45,542 nucleotides of DNA from Aquabacterium sp. A7-Y (GCF_026153205.1 NZ_JAPFBW010000047.1:1-45542), one strand, 5' to 3'; numbered from the stretch's first letter, positions 23,759-33,534 are shown. Notes: generated by a model from the letters alone, not told the origin. Translations and numbers: made by a program.

Positions 23759-24885
23759 GAGCGCAGCTCCGGGTCGTCTTGGCGGCGGCCCTTGAAAAGG
23801 CCGACGATGCCTTGCGGCAGGAAAAGCGTCACCGCGATGAACAGCGCGCCGAGGAAATAGAGCCAGAACTCGGGAAAAGCGACGGTGAACCAGCTCTTGG
23901 CGCCGTTGACGAAAAACGCGCCGACGATGGGACCGATCAGCGTCGCCCGCCCGCCGACCGCGGCCCAGATGGCGATCTCGATGCTGGCCGCGGGCGACAT
24001 CTCGCCCGGGTTGATGATGCCCACCTGCGGCACGTACAGCGCGCCGGCGATGCCGCACATCACGGCCGAGATGACCCAGATGCTGAGCTTGTACCAGAGC
24101 GGGTCGTAGCCAGTGAACATGACACGCGTCTCGGCGTCGCGGATGGCCTGCAGCACTCGGCCGTACTTGCTGTTCACGAGGAAGCGCGCAAACAGGTAGC
24201 AGCCGACCAAGGTCAGCCCGGTCAGCACGAACAGCCCCATGCGCATCTGCGGCGTCGCCAGCGGCATGCCCAGCAGGCGCTTGAAGTCGGTGAATCCGTT
24301 GTTGCCGCCGAAGCCGGTCTCGTTGCGGAAGAACAGCAGCATCGCGGCGAAGGTCAGCGCCTGCGTGATGATGGAGAAATAGACACCCTTGATGCGCGAG
24401 CGGAAGGCGAAGTAGCCGAACACGAAGGCCAGCGCCGCCGGCACCGCAACCACCAGCAGCATCTGCGCGACGAAGGAGTCGCTCAGGCTCCAGTGCCACG
24501 GCAGCACCTTCCAGTCGAGAAACACCATGAAGTCGGGCAGCTCCGAGCGGTAGTTGCCGTCGGTGCCGATCTGGCGCATCAGGTACATGCCCATCGCGTA
24601 GCCGCCCAGTGCGAAAAACACGCCGTGGCCGAGCGAGAGGATGCCGGTGTACCCCCAGATCAGGTCCATCGCCAGCGCGCAGATGGCGTAGCACATGATC
24701 TTCGCGATCAGCGTGACGTGGTAGTCGCTCAAGTGCAGGATGCTGTCGGCTGGCACCGCGAGGTTCAGCAGCGGCACCAGCACGGTGAGCACCAGCACGG
24801 TGGCCAGCACGCCGCTCCAGGCACGGGCACCCAGCAGGCCGCCGCGGCGCCGCAAGGGCAGCGCGGGAGTGAGGACGTGACTCAT
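23755..24885 (-). CDS. urtC: Urea ABC transporter permease UrtC
   Basis: 376 residues with about ten hydrophobic segments, of the LivM-type permease family. Recognisable blocks are MDLIWGYTGILSLGHGVFFALGGYAMGMYLM near the first third and INPGEMSPAASIEIAIWAAVGG near the end, both typical of UrtC. Forms the channel with UrtB in the inner membrane. It overlaps both neighbours by four bases (urtB stop/urtC start, urtC stop/urtD start), so the four downstream genes are translationally coupled. Confidence 0.95.
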   Translation of the reverse strand: MSHVLTPALPLRRRGGLLGARAWSGVLATVLVLTVLVPLLNLAVPADSILHLSDYHVTLIAKIMCYAICALAMDLIWGYTGILSLGHGVFFALGGYAMGMYLMRQIGTDGNYRSELPDFMVFLDWKVLPWHWSLSDSFVAQMLLVVAVPAALAFVFGYFAFRSRIKGVYFSIITQALTFAAMLLFFRNETGFGGNNGFTDFKRLLGMPLATPQMRMGLFVLTGLTLVGCYLFARFLVNSKYGRVLQAIRDAETRVMFTGYDPLWYKLSIWVISAVMCGIAGALYVPQVGIINPGEMSPAASIEIAIWAAVGGRATLIGPIVGAFFVNGAKSWFTVAFPEFWLYFLGALFIAVTLFLPQGIVGLFKGRRQDDPELRS

Positions 24886-26495
24886 GCTTCGGCGCTCCTG
24901 CCCTTGACGGCGAACAAACCCTGAGGTCGTTTCTGGATGAACACCACGATGAACACCAGCACGAAGATCTTGGCCAACACCGCGCCGGCCCAGCCTTCGA
25001 GAAACTTGTTGAGCACACCCAGACCGAGGGCCGCGTAGACGGTGCCGGCCACCTGGCCCACCCCGCCCAGCACCACCACCATGAAGGCATCGACGATGTA
25101 GCTCTGCCCCAGGTCCGGCCCGACGTTGCCCACCTGCGAGAGCGCGCAGCCGGCCAACCCCGCGATGCCGGCACCGAGCGAGAAGGCATAGGTGTCGACC
25201 CGGCGCGTATTGACGCCCATGCAGGCCGCCATCGGGCGGTTCTGCGTCACCCCGCGCACGAACAGGCCGAGCCGGGTGCGGCCGATCAGCAGGGTCATGC
25301 CGACCAGCACCAGGCCGGCGAAGACGAGGATCGCGAGGCGGTTGTATGGCAGGGTCAGGTTGCTCATCAGCTGGAAGCCGCCGCTGAGCCAGGACGGGTT
25401 CTCGACCTGCACGTTCTGCGCGCCGAACAGCGAGCGCACCGACTGCATCAGCACCAGGCTGATGCCCCAGGTGGCGAGCAGGGTCTCCAGCGGGCGGCCG
25501 TAGAGGAAGCGGATCACGCCGCGCTCCAGCACCGCGCCCACAGCCGCCGAGGCGGCAAAGGCGGCCGGCACCGCGGCGACGATGTACCAGTCGAAGGCGC
25601 CCGGCAGGTACTCTCGGAACAGCACCTGCACGCCCCAGGTGGCATAGGCGCCGATCATCATCAGCTCGCCGTGCGCCATGTTGATCACGCCCATCAGCCC
25701 GTAGGTGATGGCCAGCCCCAAGGCGACGAGCAGCAGGATGCTGCCCAGGCTGAGGCCCGAGAACAGGGCACCCAGGCGCTCGCCCCAGGCGAGCCGCGAC
25801 TCCACCTCGCGCAGGGCCGACTGCAGCGCGGCGCGCACCTCGGCATCGGGCTCCACGAAAGACTCGCCCTCCTTCGCGAGCCGCTCCAGCAGTAAGGTGC
25901 GGGTGGCCGGCTGGCCGCTGGCGGCCAGGGCGCGAGCCGCCTCCAGGCGCTGTGCCGGGTCCTCCGCCGCCAGCAGCAGGCCGGCACGCAGCCGCTCCAG
26001 CTGCTGCTTCAGTGCCGGCTCGGCCTCGGCGGCCAGCGCCTTGTCGAGCAAGGGCAGTTGCGACTCGTCCAGGCGTTCGGCCAGCCCGGCGATGGCCTGC
26101 TGGCGCAGCCGGGGCTCGGGCGAGAACAGCTGGAGCGCCGCCAGCGTGCCTTCCAGCGCGCGGCGCATGCGGTTGCTGTTGACGACGTCCTCGGCCTCGG
26201 CCGGCAGGCTGGCGGGCTGGCCGGTCAGCGCATCGATCACCGCGTCGCCGCGCACCAGATACACCCGCTCGCCGGCGGTCTTGACCTGGTCGTCGAGCAG
26301 GGCCTGGACAAAAGCCTGCAACGTCGGGTCGCCAGCGGCAGCCGCGGCATTGAGCGCTTCGATGCGCTCGTCGTTGTCGCCCTGCGCCAGGGTGCGCAGC
26401 TGATCGGCGCTCAAGGCGGACACGTTCAGGCTCCAGGCCAGTGCGGCCATCACCAAGGCCCAGCGCAGCAGCGGTCGGCAGTTCGGCACTCTCAC
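24882..26495 (-). CDS. urtB: Urea ABC transporter permease UrtB
   Basis: About 537 residues from GTG 26495, preceded by GAGGG; the open frame reaches 26708, but that extension would overlap urtA and is not protein-like. N-terminal signal-like segment (RWALVMAALAWSLNVSALS), then a ~230-residue helical periplasmic extension typical of UrtB, then a LivH-type membrane domain from about residue 240 (LGLAITYGLMGVINMAHGELMMIGAYATWG). Partner of UrtC. Confidence 0.93.
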   Translation of the reverse strand: MRVPNCRPLLRWALVMAALAWSLNVSALSADQLRTLAQGDNDERIEALNAAAAAGDPTLQAFVQALLDDQVKTAGERVYLVRGDAVIDALTGQPASLPAEAEDVVNSNRMRRALEGTLAALQLFSPEPRLRQQAIAGLAERLDESQLPLLDKALAAEAEPALKQQLERLRAGLLLAAEDPAQRLEAARALAASGQPATRTLLLERLAKEGESFVEPDAEVRAALQSALREVESRLAWGERLGALFSGLSLGSILLLVALGLAITYGLMGVINMAHGELMMIGAYATWGVQVLFREYLPGAFDWYIVAAVPAAFAASAAVGAVLERGVIRFLYGRPLETLLATWGISLVLMQSVRSLFGAQNVQVENPSWLSGGFQLMSNLTLPYNRLAILVFAGLVLVGMTLLIGRTRLGLFVRGVTQNRPMAACMGVNTRRVDTYAFSLGAGIAGLAGCALSQVGNVGPDLGQSYIVDAFMVVVLGGVGQVAGTVYAALGLGVLNKFLEGWAGAVLAKIFVLVFIVVFIQKRPQGLFAVKGRSAEA

Positions 26496-26588
26496 ACGGT
26501 GTCCCTCGGGGAACGCGCCTCGGCGGCGCGTCGTCTGGAGATCGTCAGCGGACCGGGCGCAAGCGCCGGGCCCTCTTGTTGTCCTCGG

Positions 26589-26608
26589 GGCAGGGGTCGC
26601 CCCCTGCC
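26589..26608 (-). other. Stem-loop between urtA and urtB
   Basis: Arms GGCAGGGG and CCCCTGCC around a 4-base loop in the 122-base gap between urtA and urtB. There is no T-run on the coding strand, so it is more likely an mRNA-stabilising or attenuating hairpin downstream of the abundant binding-protein message than a full terminator. Confidence 0.5.
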
Positions 26609-26617
26609 GCCCTGGCC

Positions 26618-27901
26618 TTACTTCTTCTCGGGAACGTCCTTCTTGGTGTCGTTGCCGGCAATGTAGGGGCTCCAGGGGTTGGCGCGCACCGGGCCCTTGG
26701 TCTTCCACACCGTGCTGAACTGGCCGTCGGCGCGCACCTCACCGATCAGCACCGGCTTGTGCAGGTGGTGGTTCTTCTCGTCCATCTTGGCGACGAAACC
26801 CGAGGGCGCCTTGAAGGTCTGTCCGGCCATCGCGGCGATCACCTTGTCGGTGTCGGTGCTCTTGGCTTTCTCGACCGCCTGCTTCCACATGTGGATGCCG
26901 ATATACGTGGCCTCCATCGGGTCGTTGGTCAGCGGCTTGTCCTTGTGGCCGGCGATGTTCTTGGCCTTGGCGTAGGCCGACCACTTCTTGATGAACTCGT
27001 CGTTGGTCGGGTTCTTCACGCTCATGAAGTAGTTCCACGCCGCCAGGTGACCGACCAGGGGCTTGGCGTCCACGCCACGCAGCTCCTCTTCACCGACCGA
27101 GAACGCCACCACCGGCACGTCGGTAGCCTTCAGGCCCTGGTTGCCCAGCTCCTTGTAGAAGGGCACGTTGGAGTCACCGTTGATGGTGGAGATCACGGCC
27201 GTCTTCTTGCCCTCGGCCGAGAACTTCTTGATCTTCGCGATGATGGTCTGGTAGTCGCTGTGACCGAAGGGGGTGTACTCCTCCAGGATGTCGGCGTCGG
27301 CGACGCCCTTGGACTTCAGGAAGGCACGCAGGATCTTGTTGGTGGTGCGGGGGTAGACGTAGTCGGTGCCCAGCAGCACGAACCGCTTGGCGCCGCCGCC
27401 GTCCTTGCTCATCAGGTACTCGACCGCCGGGATGGCCTGCTGGTTCGGCGCGGCGCCGGTGTAGAAGACGTTCTTGGACAGCTCCTCGCCCTCGTACTGC
27501 ACCGGGTAGAACAGCAGGCCGTTGAGTTCCTCGAACACCGGCAGCACCGACTTGCGTGACACCGAGGTCCAGCAGCCGAACACGGCCGCCACCTTGTCCT
27601 GGGCGATCAGCTGCTTGGCCTTCTCGGCGAACAGCGGCCAGTTCGAGGCCGGGTCGACCACCACCGGTTCCAGCTTCTTGCCGAGCACGCCGCCCTTGGC
27701 ATTGATCTCGTCGATCGCCATCAGTGCGACGTCCTTGAGCACCGTCTCGGAGATGGCCATGGTGCCCGACAGGGAGTGCAGCACACCGACCTTGATCGTG
27801 TCGGCGGCATGGGCCGACGGCACCCCGAGCGCCGCCAGCCCCAAGGCGACGGCGGACAGGGACTTGAGCACGGTGCGGCGGTGAGAGGTCTTCGAGGACA
27901 T
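26618..27901 (-). CDS. urtA: Urea ABC transporter substrate-binding protein UrtA
   Basis: 427 residues, normal for UrtA. The N-terminus MSSKTSHRRTVLKSLSAVALG has a twin-arginine-like signal ending in AHA, then DTIKVGVLHSLSGTMAISE, the hallmark of UrtA, and FGCWTSVSRKSVLPVFE in the binding cleft. Periplasmic high-affinity urea receptor. The start ATG 27901 has GGAG about 9 bases upstream and gives the expected signal peptide; the open frame extends to 28132 without support. First gene of the urt run. A palindrome and a leader hairpin lie just upstream. Confidence 0.96.
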   Translation of the reverse strand: MSSKTSHRRTVLKSLSAVALGLAALGVPSAHAADTIKVGVLHSLSGTMAISETVLKDVALMAIDEINAKGGVLGKKLEPVVVDPASNWPLFAEKAKQLIAQDKVAAVFGCWTSVSRKSVLPVFEELNGLLFYPVQYEGEELSKNVFYTGAAPNQQAIPAVEYLMSKDGGGAKRFVLLGTDYVYPRTTNKILRAFLKSKGVADADILEEYTPFGHSDYQTIIAKIKKFSAEGKKTAVISTINGDSNVPFYKELGNQGLKATDVPVVAFSVGEEELRGVDAKPLVGHLAAWNYFMSVKNPTNDEFIKKWSAYAKAKNIAGHKDKPLTNDPMEATYIGIHMWKQAVEKAKSTDTDKVIAAMAGQTFKAPSGFVAKMDEKNHHLHKPVLIGEVRADGQFSTVWKTKGPVRANPWSPYIAGNDTKKDVPEKK

Positions 27902-27937
27902 GAGGATGGCTCCAGGTGACGTGGCGCTTGGGTCTGC

Positions 27938-27962
27938 TCCGATGGGGCCCTCCCTCATCGGA
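27938..27962 (-). other. Leader hairpin of urtA
   Basis: Arms TCCGATG (27938-27944) and CATCGGA (27956-27962) with an 11-base loop, in the transcribed leader about 37-61 bases before the urtA start. No riboswitch class is recognised. Confidence 0.35.
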
Positions 27963-27969
27963 TGAACGC

Positions 27970-28015
27970 AGGTTACGCAGCGCCAGCGCGGCACGGAATA
28001 CGCCACATGGCGTAT
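27970..28015 (-). promoter_or_regulatory. Palindromic operator and putative urtA promoter
   Basis: An 18-bp palindrome at 27998-28015 has perfect arms ATACGCCA and TGGCGTAT around two bases. About 22 bases downstream on the minus strand a possible -10 (TAACCT, 27975-27970) appears; the region where the -35 would be is poor and touches the palindrome, as expected for an activator-dependent promoter. The neighbouring LuxR-type response regulator gene ends at 28047, so it is the natural candidate to bind here and switch on urtABCDE. Confidence 0.55.
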
Positions 28016-28046
28016 GCGGGCCGGTCGACACCGGCGCCGGGCCTCC

Positions 28047-28997
28047 TCAGCCCTGCCCCAATTGAGCGACCCGACCGATCGCCAGGGAGGCGGCCGCGGT
28101 GCGCGTCTCCACCCCCAGCTTGCCGAACACATGCTCCAGGTGTTTTTTCACGGTGGCGGGACTGGCGCCCAGGATCTCGCCGATGTCGCGGTTGGTCTTG
28201 CCCTTGACCACCCAGTAGAGCACCTCGGCCTCGCGCAGCGTGAGCCCCAGGGCCAGCGTGAGCCCCTCGATGGCGGCCGCGTCCGAGGCCTCGCGCATCA
28301 CCAGCAGCCATTCGTCGTCGCCGGTCTGCTGGTGCAAGGCCACCACCAGCCGGCGCGCGCCCTGCAGCATCGTGCGGGTCGGCGCGACCGGCCCCGCCGG
28401 CAGCCCCCTGTGGGCCCTCACCCAGTCGAGCAGTTCCTCCGGCAGCTGCGGATCCTGGCAGCCCAGGTAGTCCTGCAGGAACTTGCGCGCCAGCGGGGTC
28501 TGCCACACCACCCGGCCGTCGCCCAGGCGCACCGCCAGCGTGGCATGGCCGAAGGCGTCGAGTGCGTTGCGGGCCTGCCGTGCCAGGCGCGCGCCCTGCA
28601 CGTGCGTGACGATGCGGGCCAGCACCTCCTGCGGCCGGATCGGCTTGTTGACGTAGTCGACCCCGCCGGCGCGGAAGGCCGCCACGACGTGCTCGGTCTC
28701 GGTCAGCCCGGTCATGAAAACGATGGGAATGTGGCCGGTCTCAGCACGCGCCTTGAGCCGGCGCGCCACCTCGAAGCCGTCCATGCCGGGCATCACCGCG
28801 TCGAGCAGGATGATGTCGGGCAGGGCCTGGGCGGCCCGCTGCAGCGCGCTCTCGCCGTCGGTGGCGACGAGCACGGTGTAGCCCGACTCGTCCAGCGTGT
28901 CGTGCAGCACGGCGAGGTTGTCGGGCACGTCGTCGACGATCAGGACGATCTCGGACTCGCTGCGGTCCAGCGGCGACTCAGGCAACGGGGCTGTCAT
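28047..28997 (-). CDS. LuxR-type response regulator of the urea system
   Basis: 316 residues from ATG 28997 (a TTG at 29012 is in frame). Receiver domain at about 15-135 with phospho-acceptor Asp66 in IILLDAVMPGMDG and Lys in NKPIRPQE; a ~90-residue middle segment, possibly a degenerate sensory domain; C-terminal LuxR/GerE helix-turn-helix (LTLREAEVLYWVVKGKTNRDIGEILGASPATVKKH). Overlaps the 3' end of the kinase gene by 20 bases, a strong sign that they are cognate. Expected to control the urt genes directly downstream and perhaps ureA, which diverges from the kinase. Confidence 0.92.
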   Translation of the reverse strand: MTAPLPESPLDRSESEIVLIVDDVPDNLAVLHDTLDESGYTVLVATDGESALQRAAQALPDIILLDAVMPGMDGFEVARRLKARAETGHIPIVFMTGLTETEHVVAAFRAGGVDYVNKPIRPQEVLARIVTHVQGARLARQARNALDAFGHATLAVRLGDGRVVWQTPLARKFLQDYLGCQDPQLPEELLDWVRAHRGLPAGPVAPTRTMLQGARRLVVALHQQTGDDEWLLVMREASDAAAIEGLTLALGLTLREAEVLYWVVKGKTNRDIGEILGASPATVKKHLEHVFGKLGVETRTAAASLAIGRVAQLGQG

Positions 28998-31900
28998 GGC
29001 GGGGCTCGGCAAGGCGCCGGGTCATGGCGTCGAACTGGAACTGGCGCGCCAGCTCGCGCATCTGCGCGGCAAAGGGCGCATGGGCAGGATCCTCGGCCTC
29101 GATCTCGTCGAGCAGCTTGAGGATGCCGCGGAAGTAGCCCATCTCGACCAACTGCTGCAGCGCATGCAGGCGCTCGGGCGGAGGCAAGGGGATGACGGCC
29201 GGCTCCGCGTTTGGTTCGCGCTCGGGCGCGACCGGCTGCGCCCGCGGCGCCTCGATCCACTCCAGCTGCAGCCGCCGCCCCAGCCAGTCAAGCAGTTCGC
29301 TCAACCGGACCGGCTTGACCAGGAAGTCGGCCGGCGTGAGGCCGACGTCGTTGTCCAGCCCCTGGTCGAAGGCATTGGCCGAGACGATGGCGATACGTGC
29401 CTCGCTCAAGCCCTCGGCGCGGATGCGGCGCACGGTCTCCCAGCCGTCGATGCCGGGCATCGCGAGGTCCATGAAGATGACGTCCGGCCGGAAACCGTCG
29501 GCCGCCTCGCGCAGCAAGCCCAGGCAGGCATCGCCCGAGGCGGCCTGGCGCAGCTCGAAGCCCAGCGGCGCGAGCAGGCTCAGCAGCAGCGCGCGGTCGT
29601 CCTCCTCGTTGTCCACCACCAGGATGCGGCGGCGCTCGCCACGGTAGCCGGTCCGCGCGGCCGGCAGCGCCTGGGCGGCGAGGCCGGCGCGCGTCTGCGG
29701 CAGGAACAGCCGGATGCGAAACAGCGTGCCGACTCCCGGCGTGGAGCGCACCGTCATCTCGCCGCCCATCAGCTCGGTCAGCATCTTGCTGATGGTCAGG
29801 CCCAGGCCGGTGCCGCCGGCCGGCGCGCTGCCGCTCGCGCCACCGCGGGCGAAGGGTTCGAAGATGCGGTCGAGCTCCTCGGGTGCGATGCCCGGGCCCG
29901 TGTCCTCGATCTCGAACAGCGCGATCTCGCGCGCATGGCGCAGCCTCAGGCGCACCTGGCCGGCCGAGGTGAACTTGACGGCGTTGCCGAGCACGTTGAG
30001 CAGGATCTGCCGCACCCGCTTCTCGTCCGCCCGCACCACCTCGGGCACCGGGCCCGAGGGTTCGTAGGTGAAGGCCAGCCCCTTGCCCGCCGCCTGCAGC
30101 TCGAACATGCGCACCATCTCCCGCAGGCCCTCCGCGAAACGCATGGGCTTGAGCTCCAGCGTCAGCTTGCCGCTTTCGATGCGCGCGATGTCCAGGGTGC
30201 CCTCGATCAGCGACAGCAGGTGGTCACCGCCGCGGCGGATCACGCTGACCGCCTGGCGCCGGTGCGCCGGCACGCTCTCGTCCTCGGCCAGCAGCTGGGC
30301 ATAACCGAGGATGCTGTTGAGCGGCGTGCGCAACTCGTGGCTGATCGCGGAGATGTAGCGGCTCTTGGCCTGGTTGGCCTGCTCGGCCACCCGCTTGGCC
30401 TGCTGCAGCTGCTCATCGGTGCGGCGGTGCAGCTCGATCTCGCGCACCAGCAGGTGGGTCTGGCGGTTGGATTCCTCCTGTGCGACCTGGCGGCTCTTGT
30501 GCGCCAGCACCAGCCACCAGGCCACCACGCCGCCGATCACCACCAGCGCCGCATACACCTTGATGAAGGCGAGCCGCAAGGCCGGCTGCAGCGCGGCGGC
30601 TTGCTCGCCCAGCGAGCGCAGCTCGGCGTGGTAGACCAGCGAGAACAAAAAGGCCAGCAGCAGCACGCTGATGCCCATCAGGAGCAGGAAGTGGCCCAGC
30701 TCGGTGTTCAGCCGCTGCCGCAGCAGCCGCGGCAACAGCGCCCGCGACACTGCCGCCCACTGCGCCGACACCCGGGCCTCGGGCTTGCAGAGGTCGTGGC
30801 AGCGCGCGTCCAGGGAGCAGCACAGCGAGCAGATCATGCCCCGGTAGGCCGGGCAGCGCGCCATGTCCTCGCCTTCGTACTCGCCCTCGCAGACGGTACA
30901 GCGATGGGCCGCCCGCGCACCTGCGGCGGGCGTCTCGGGGTGGCGCGCCAGGTAATAACGCCCGCGCGTGGCCCAGGCGATCAGCGGCGCGGTGACGAAG
31001 GCGGTCACCAGCGCGATCAGCGCCGAGAAGGCCTGCGGCCCGGCGCCCAGCAGCCCGAGGTGGGCGGCCACCGAGAGCACCGAGGCCGCGCCCATCGCGC
31101 CGACGCCGACCGGGTTGATGTCGTAGAGGTGGGCGCGCTTGAACTCGATGCCCGGTGGCGACAGGCCCAGCGGCTTGTTGATCACGAGGTCGGCCACCAC
31201 CGCCATCATCCAGGCGATCGCGACGTTGGCGTACAGGCCCAGCACCTTGCCGAGCGCCTGGAACACGTCCAGCTCCATCAGCATCAGCGCGATCAAGGTG
31301 TTGAACACCACCCAGACCACCCGCCCGGGGTGGCTGTGGGTCAGCCGCGCAAAGAAATTCGACCAGGCCAGCGAGCCGGCATAGGCGTTGGTGACGTTGA
31401 TCTTGAGCTGCGAGATCACGACAAACAGCGCCGTCGCGGCCACCGCCCAGCCGGCATGCGAAAACACGTAGCCGTAGGCGACCAGGTACATCTGGTTGGG
31501 ATCGACCGCGCGGTCGGCCGGCACCGAGTGACTGATCGCCAGCCAGGCCAGCAAGGCACCGCCCAGCATCTTGACCACACCCAGCACCACCCAGCCGGGG
31601 CCGCCGGCCAGCACGCCGGCCCACCAGCGGCGCCGGTTGGCGGCGCTGCGCTCGGGCATGAAACGCAGGTAGTCGGCCTGCTCGCCCATCTGCGTGATCA
31701 GCGCGATACCGACCGTGGTGGCGGCGCCGAAGTGCAGCAGATCGAAGTGGCTGCCGCTGCCGGCTTCCCCGCCGTAGGCCACCAGGCCGCGCAGCACGCC
31801 GGGGTTCTCGTGCAGCACCCAGGCGAAGGGCAGCACCAGCATCAGGAGCCACAGCGGCTGGGTGTAGACCTGCAGCCGGCTGATGGCCGTGACGCCGTGC

Positions 31901-32466
31901 GTCACCAGCGGGATGACCGCCAGCGCGCACAGCAGGTAACCCCAGGCGGGCGGGATGTCGAAGGCCAGTTCCAGCGCGTAGGCCATGATGGCGGCCTCCA
32001 GCGCGAAGAAGATGAAGGTGAAGCAGGCGTAGATCAGCGAGGTGAGGGTCGAGCCGATATAGCCGAAGCCGGCGCCGCGTGTCAGCAGGTCCATGTCCAC
32101 GCCGTACCGGGCAGCGTAGATGCTCACGGGCAGCCCGGCCAGGAAGATCACCAGCCCCGTCGCGACGATGGCCCAGAAGGCGTTGAGGAAGCCGTGCTCC
32201 ACCAGCAGGGTCGCGCCGACCGCTTCCAGCACCAGGAAGGAGGCGGCGCCGAAGGCGGTGTTGGCCACCCGCAGCTCCGACCATTTGCGGAAGGCGCGCG
32301 GGGTGAAGCGCAGCGCATAGTCTTCCAGCGTCTCGCTGGCGACCCAGCTGTTGTAGTCGCGGCGGATCTTGATCACGCGCTGCAACGCCTCGCCGTCGGC
32401 GCCGGGTGGCCGCGGGCCGGCGAGGGCGTCGGGCGATGGCAGGGTGATCGGGTCCATGTCTTGCAT
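28978..32466 (-). CDS. NCS1 permease-hybrid histidine kinase fusion
   Basis: 1162 residues. At 50-505 a full NCS1 (cytosine/purine/allantoin-type) permease with about 12 membrane segments ([37 protein letters not shown]). Then a cysteine cluster at 523-560 (C523, C526, C538, C546, C549, C550, C556, C560) that could bind a metal; two more membrane segments at about 592-612 and 638-656; HisKA with phospho-acceptor His710 ([17 protein letters not shown]); HATPase_c at about 815-925 ([22 protein letters not shown]); and a receiver at about 946-1065 with Asp1000. So a transporter-like sensor drives a phosphorelay to the overlapping response-regulator gene. Whether the permease part still transports is unknown. 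Context suggests a urea or nitrogen-compound signal. Confidence 0.92.
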   Translation of the reverse strand: MQDMDPITLPSPDALAGPRPPGADGEALQRVIKIRRDYNSWVASETLEDYALRFTPRAFRKWSELRVANTAFGAASFLVLEAVGATLLVEHGFLNAFWAIVATGLVIFLAGLPVSIYAARYGVDMDLLTRGAGFGYIGSTLTSLIYACFTFIFFALEAAIMAYALELAFDIPPAWGYLLCALAVIPLVTHGVTAISRLQVYTQPLWLLMLVLPFAWVLHENPGVLRGLVAYGGEAGSGSHFDLLHFGAATTVGIALITQMGEQADYLRFMPERSAANRRRWWAGVLAGGPGWVVLGVVKMLGGALLAWLAISHSVPADRAVDPNQMYLVAYGYVFSHAGWAVAATALFVVISQLKINVTNAYAGSLAWSNFFARLTHSHPGRVVWVVFNTLIALMLMELDVFQALGKVLGLYANVAIAWMMAVVADLVINKPLGLSPPGIEFKRAHLYDINPVGVGAMGAASVLSVAAHLGLLGAGPQAFSALIALVTAFVTAPLIAWATRGRYYLARHPETPAAGARAAHRCTVCEGEYEGEDMARCPAYRGMICSLCCSLDARCHDLCKPEARVSAQWAAVSRALLPRLLRQRLNTELGHFLLLMGISVLLLAFLFSLVYHAELRSLGEQAAALQPALRLAFIKVYAALVVIGGVVAWWLVLAHKSRQVAQEESNRQTHLLVREIELHRRTDEQLQQAKRVAEQANQAKSRYISAISHELRTPLNSILGYAQLLAEDESVPAHRRQAVSVIRRGGDHLLSLIEGTLDIARIESGKLTLELKPMRFAEGLREMVRMFELQAAGKGLAFTYEPSGPVPEVVRADEKRVRQILLNVLGNAVKFTSAGQVRLRLRHAREIALFEIEDTGPGIAPEELDRIFEPFARGGASGSAPAGGTGLGLTISKMLTELMGGEMTVRSTPGVGTLFRIRLFLPQTRAGLAAQALPAARTGYRGERRRILVVDNEEDDRALLLSLLAPLGFELRQAASGDACLGLLREAADGFRPDVIFMDLAMPGIDGWETVRRIRAEGLSEARIAIVSANAFDQGLDNDVGLTPADFLVKPVRLSELLDWLGRRLQLEWIEAPRAQPVAPEREPNAEPAVIPLPPPERLHALQQLVEMGYFRGILKLLDEIEAEDPAHAPFAAQMRELARQFQFDAMTRRLAEPRHDSPVA

Positions 32467-32533
32467 TCAGGGCGGTCGAGCGCGGCCCCTGCCGCAATTT
32501 CGATGCCTTGCCCCACCCTGCCGCCCCCGGACC

Positions 32534-32836
32534 ATGGAACTGACCCCGCGCGAGAAAGACAAGCTGCTGATCTTCACGGCCGCCCTGCTGGCCGAACGCC
32601 GCCGGGCCCGCGGCCTCAAGCTCAATTACCCGGAAGCCGTCGCGCTGATCAGCGCCTCCATCATGGAAGGCGCGCGCGACGGCAAGTCGGTGGCCCAGCT
32701 CATGAGCGAGGGCAAGACCGTGCTGGGCCGCGCCGACGTGATGGAGGGTGTGCCTGAAATGATCCCGGACATCCAGGTCGAGGCGACCTTCCCCGATGGC
32801 ACCAAATTGGTGACGGTGCACCAACCTATCGCTTGA
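32534..32836 (+). CDS. ureA: Urease gamma subunit UreA
   Basis: 100 residues, the exact family size. [23 protein letters not shown] at the start, [10 protein letters not shown] and IMEGARDG in the middle, and the C-terminal [11 protein letters not shown]. Smallest structural subunit of the nickel urease. The 67-base gap to the divergent kinase gene must hold both promoters; I saw no clear hexamers. In most related clusters ureD directly precedes this gene; here ureD is at 8677-9513. Confidence 0.97.
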   Translation: MELTPREKDKLLIFTAALLAERRRARGLKLNYPEAVALISASIMEGARDGKSVAQLMSEGKTVLGRADVMEGVPEMIPDIQVEATFPDGTKLVTVHQPIA

Positions 32837-32852
32837 CTCGCACTCGAATGCC

Positions 32853-32892
32853 ACAGAAAAGCTCGCTATTGGTGCAATCGCCCGTTTTCTGT
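32853..32892. promoter_or_regulatory. Inverted repeats in the AT-richer ureA-ureJ spacer
   Basis: The 89-base gap between ureA and ureJ is clearly less GC-rich than its neighbours. It contains perfect arms ACAGAAAA (32853-32860) and TTTTCTGT (32885-32892) spaced by 24 bases, then alternating TGAAG/CTTCA arms (32894-32918) just before the ureJ ribosome-binding region. Could be an mRNA processing or expression-balancing element, or a remnant of an insertion. Confidence 0.4.
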
Positions 32893-32925
32893 CTGAAGCG
32901 ACTTCAACACAACTGAAGAGATCCC

Positions 32926-33534
32926 ATGGCACCTCCCCTCCTTCGAGCCGCCCGGCTGCGCACGGTCCTGGTCGCGGCCACCTTCGCAGGTCTCTCGGCC
33001 GCCGCCCTCGCGCACGGTGGCACCGACGCCGACGCTCACCATGGCTTTGCGGCCGGTTGGCGTCATCCCTTCACCGGGCTGGACCACCTCGCAGCGATGC
33101 TGACGGTCGGGTTCTGGAGCGCGGGCCGCGGATGGCGCACCTGGGCCGGCCCGCTCGCCTTTGCCACCCTGCTGCTCGCCGGCGCGGTGCTCGGGCTGGC
33201 CGGCACCAGCCTGCCGGCCGTGGAGCCGATGATCGCCGTGTCGCTGCTGGTGCTGGGTCTGCTGGCCGCGTCACGTGCGGCCTTGCCGGCAGCCGCCGCA
33301 GCCGGCGTGGCGGGTCTGTTTGCGCTGTTCCACGGCGCGGCGCACGGCGCCGAGCTGGCCGGGCCCAGCGCCGGGGGGGCGCTGGCCGGCCTGCTGCTCG
33401 CGACCGTGCTGCTGCACCTTGCCGGCATCGCGGCCGGCCGGGCGGTGGCCTCGCGCAGCCGCTGGTGGCCGCGCCTGGCCGGCGGCCTCGTGGCGGCTTT
33501 CGGCGTCGCGCTGCTGCTGCCGGCACTGGCCTGA
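32926..33534 (+). CDS. ureJ: HupE/UreJ-type nickel permease
   Basis: 202 residues. Cleavable signal ending in ALA, mature N-terminus HGG with several histidines (DADAHH), then the HupE/UreJ signature HPFTGLDHL (47-55), and about six hydrophobic segments; a second His-containing motif [13 protein letters not shown] lies mid-protein. The family imports or supplies nickel for urease or hydrogenase. Common in betaproteobacterial urease operons between ureA and ureB. Confidence 0.92.
   Translation: MAPPLLRAARLRTVLVAATFAGLSAAALAHGGTDADAHHGFAAGWRHPFTGLDHLAAMLTVGFWSAGRGWRTWAGPLAFATLLLAGAVLGLAGTSLPAVEPMIAVSLLVLGLLAASRAALPAAAAAGVAGLFALFHGAAHGAELAGPSAGGALAGLLLATVLLHLAGIAAGRAVASRSRWWPRLAGGLVAAFGVALLLPALA

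Noticed and set aside
28897..32757. 1286-codon open frame on the + strand
   Set aside because: It is antisense to the permease-kinase gene, whose membrane segments, HisKA, HATPase and receiver motifs are unmistakable. The + strand product is His/Gln/Arg-rich noise typical of GC-rich antisense frames.
30413..32932. 839-codon open frame on the - strand overlapping the kinase gene
   Set aside because: Same strand, other frame of the permease-kinase; low-complexity Arg/Ala/Gly composition and no motifs.
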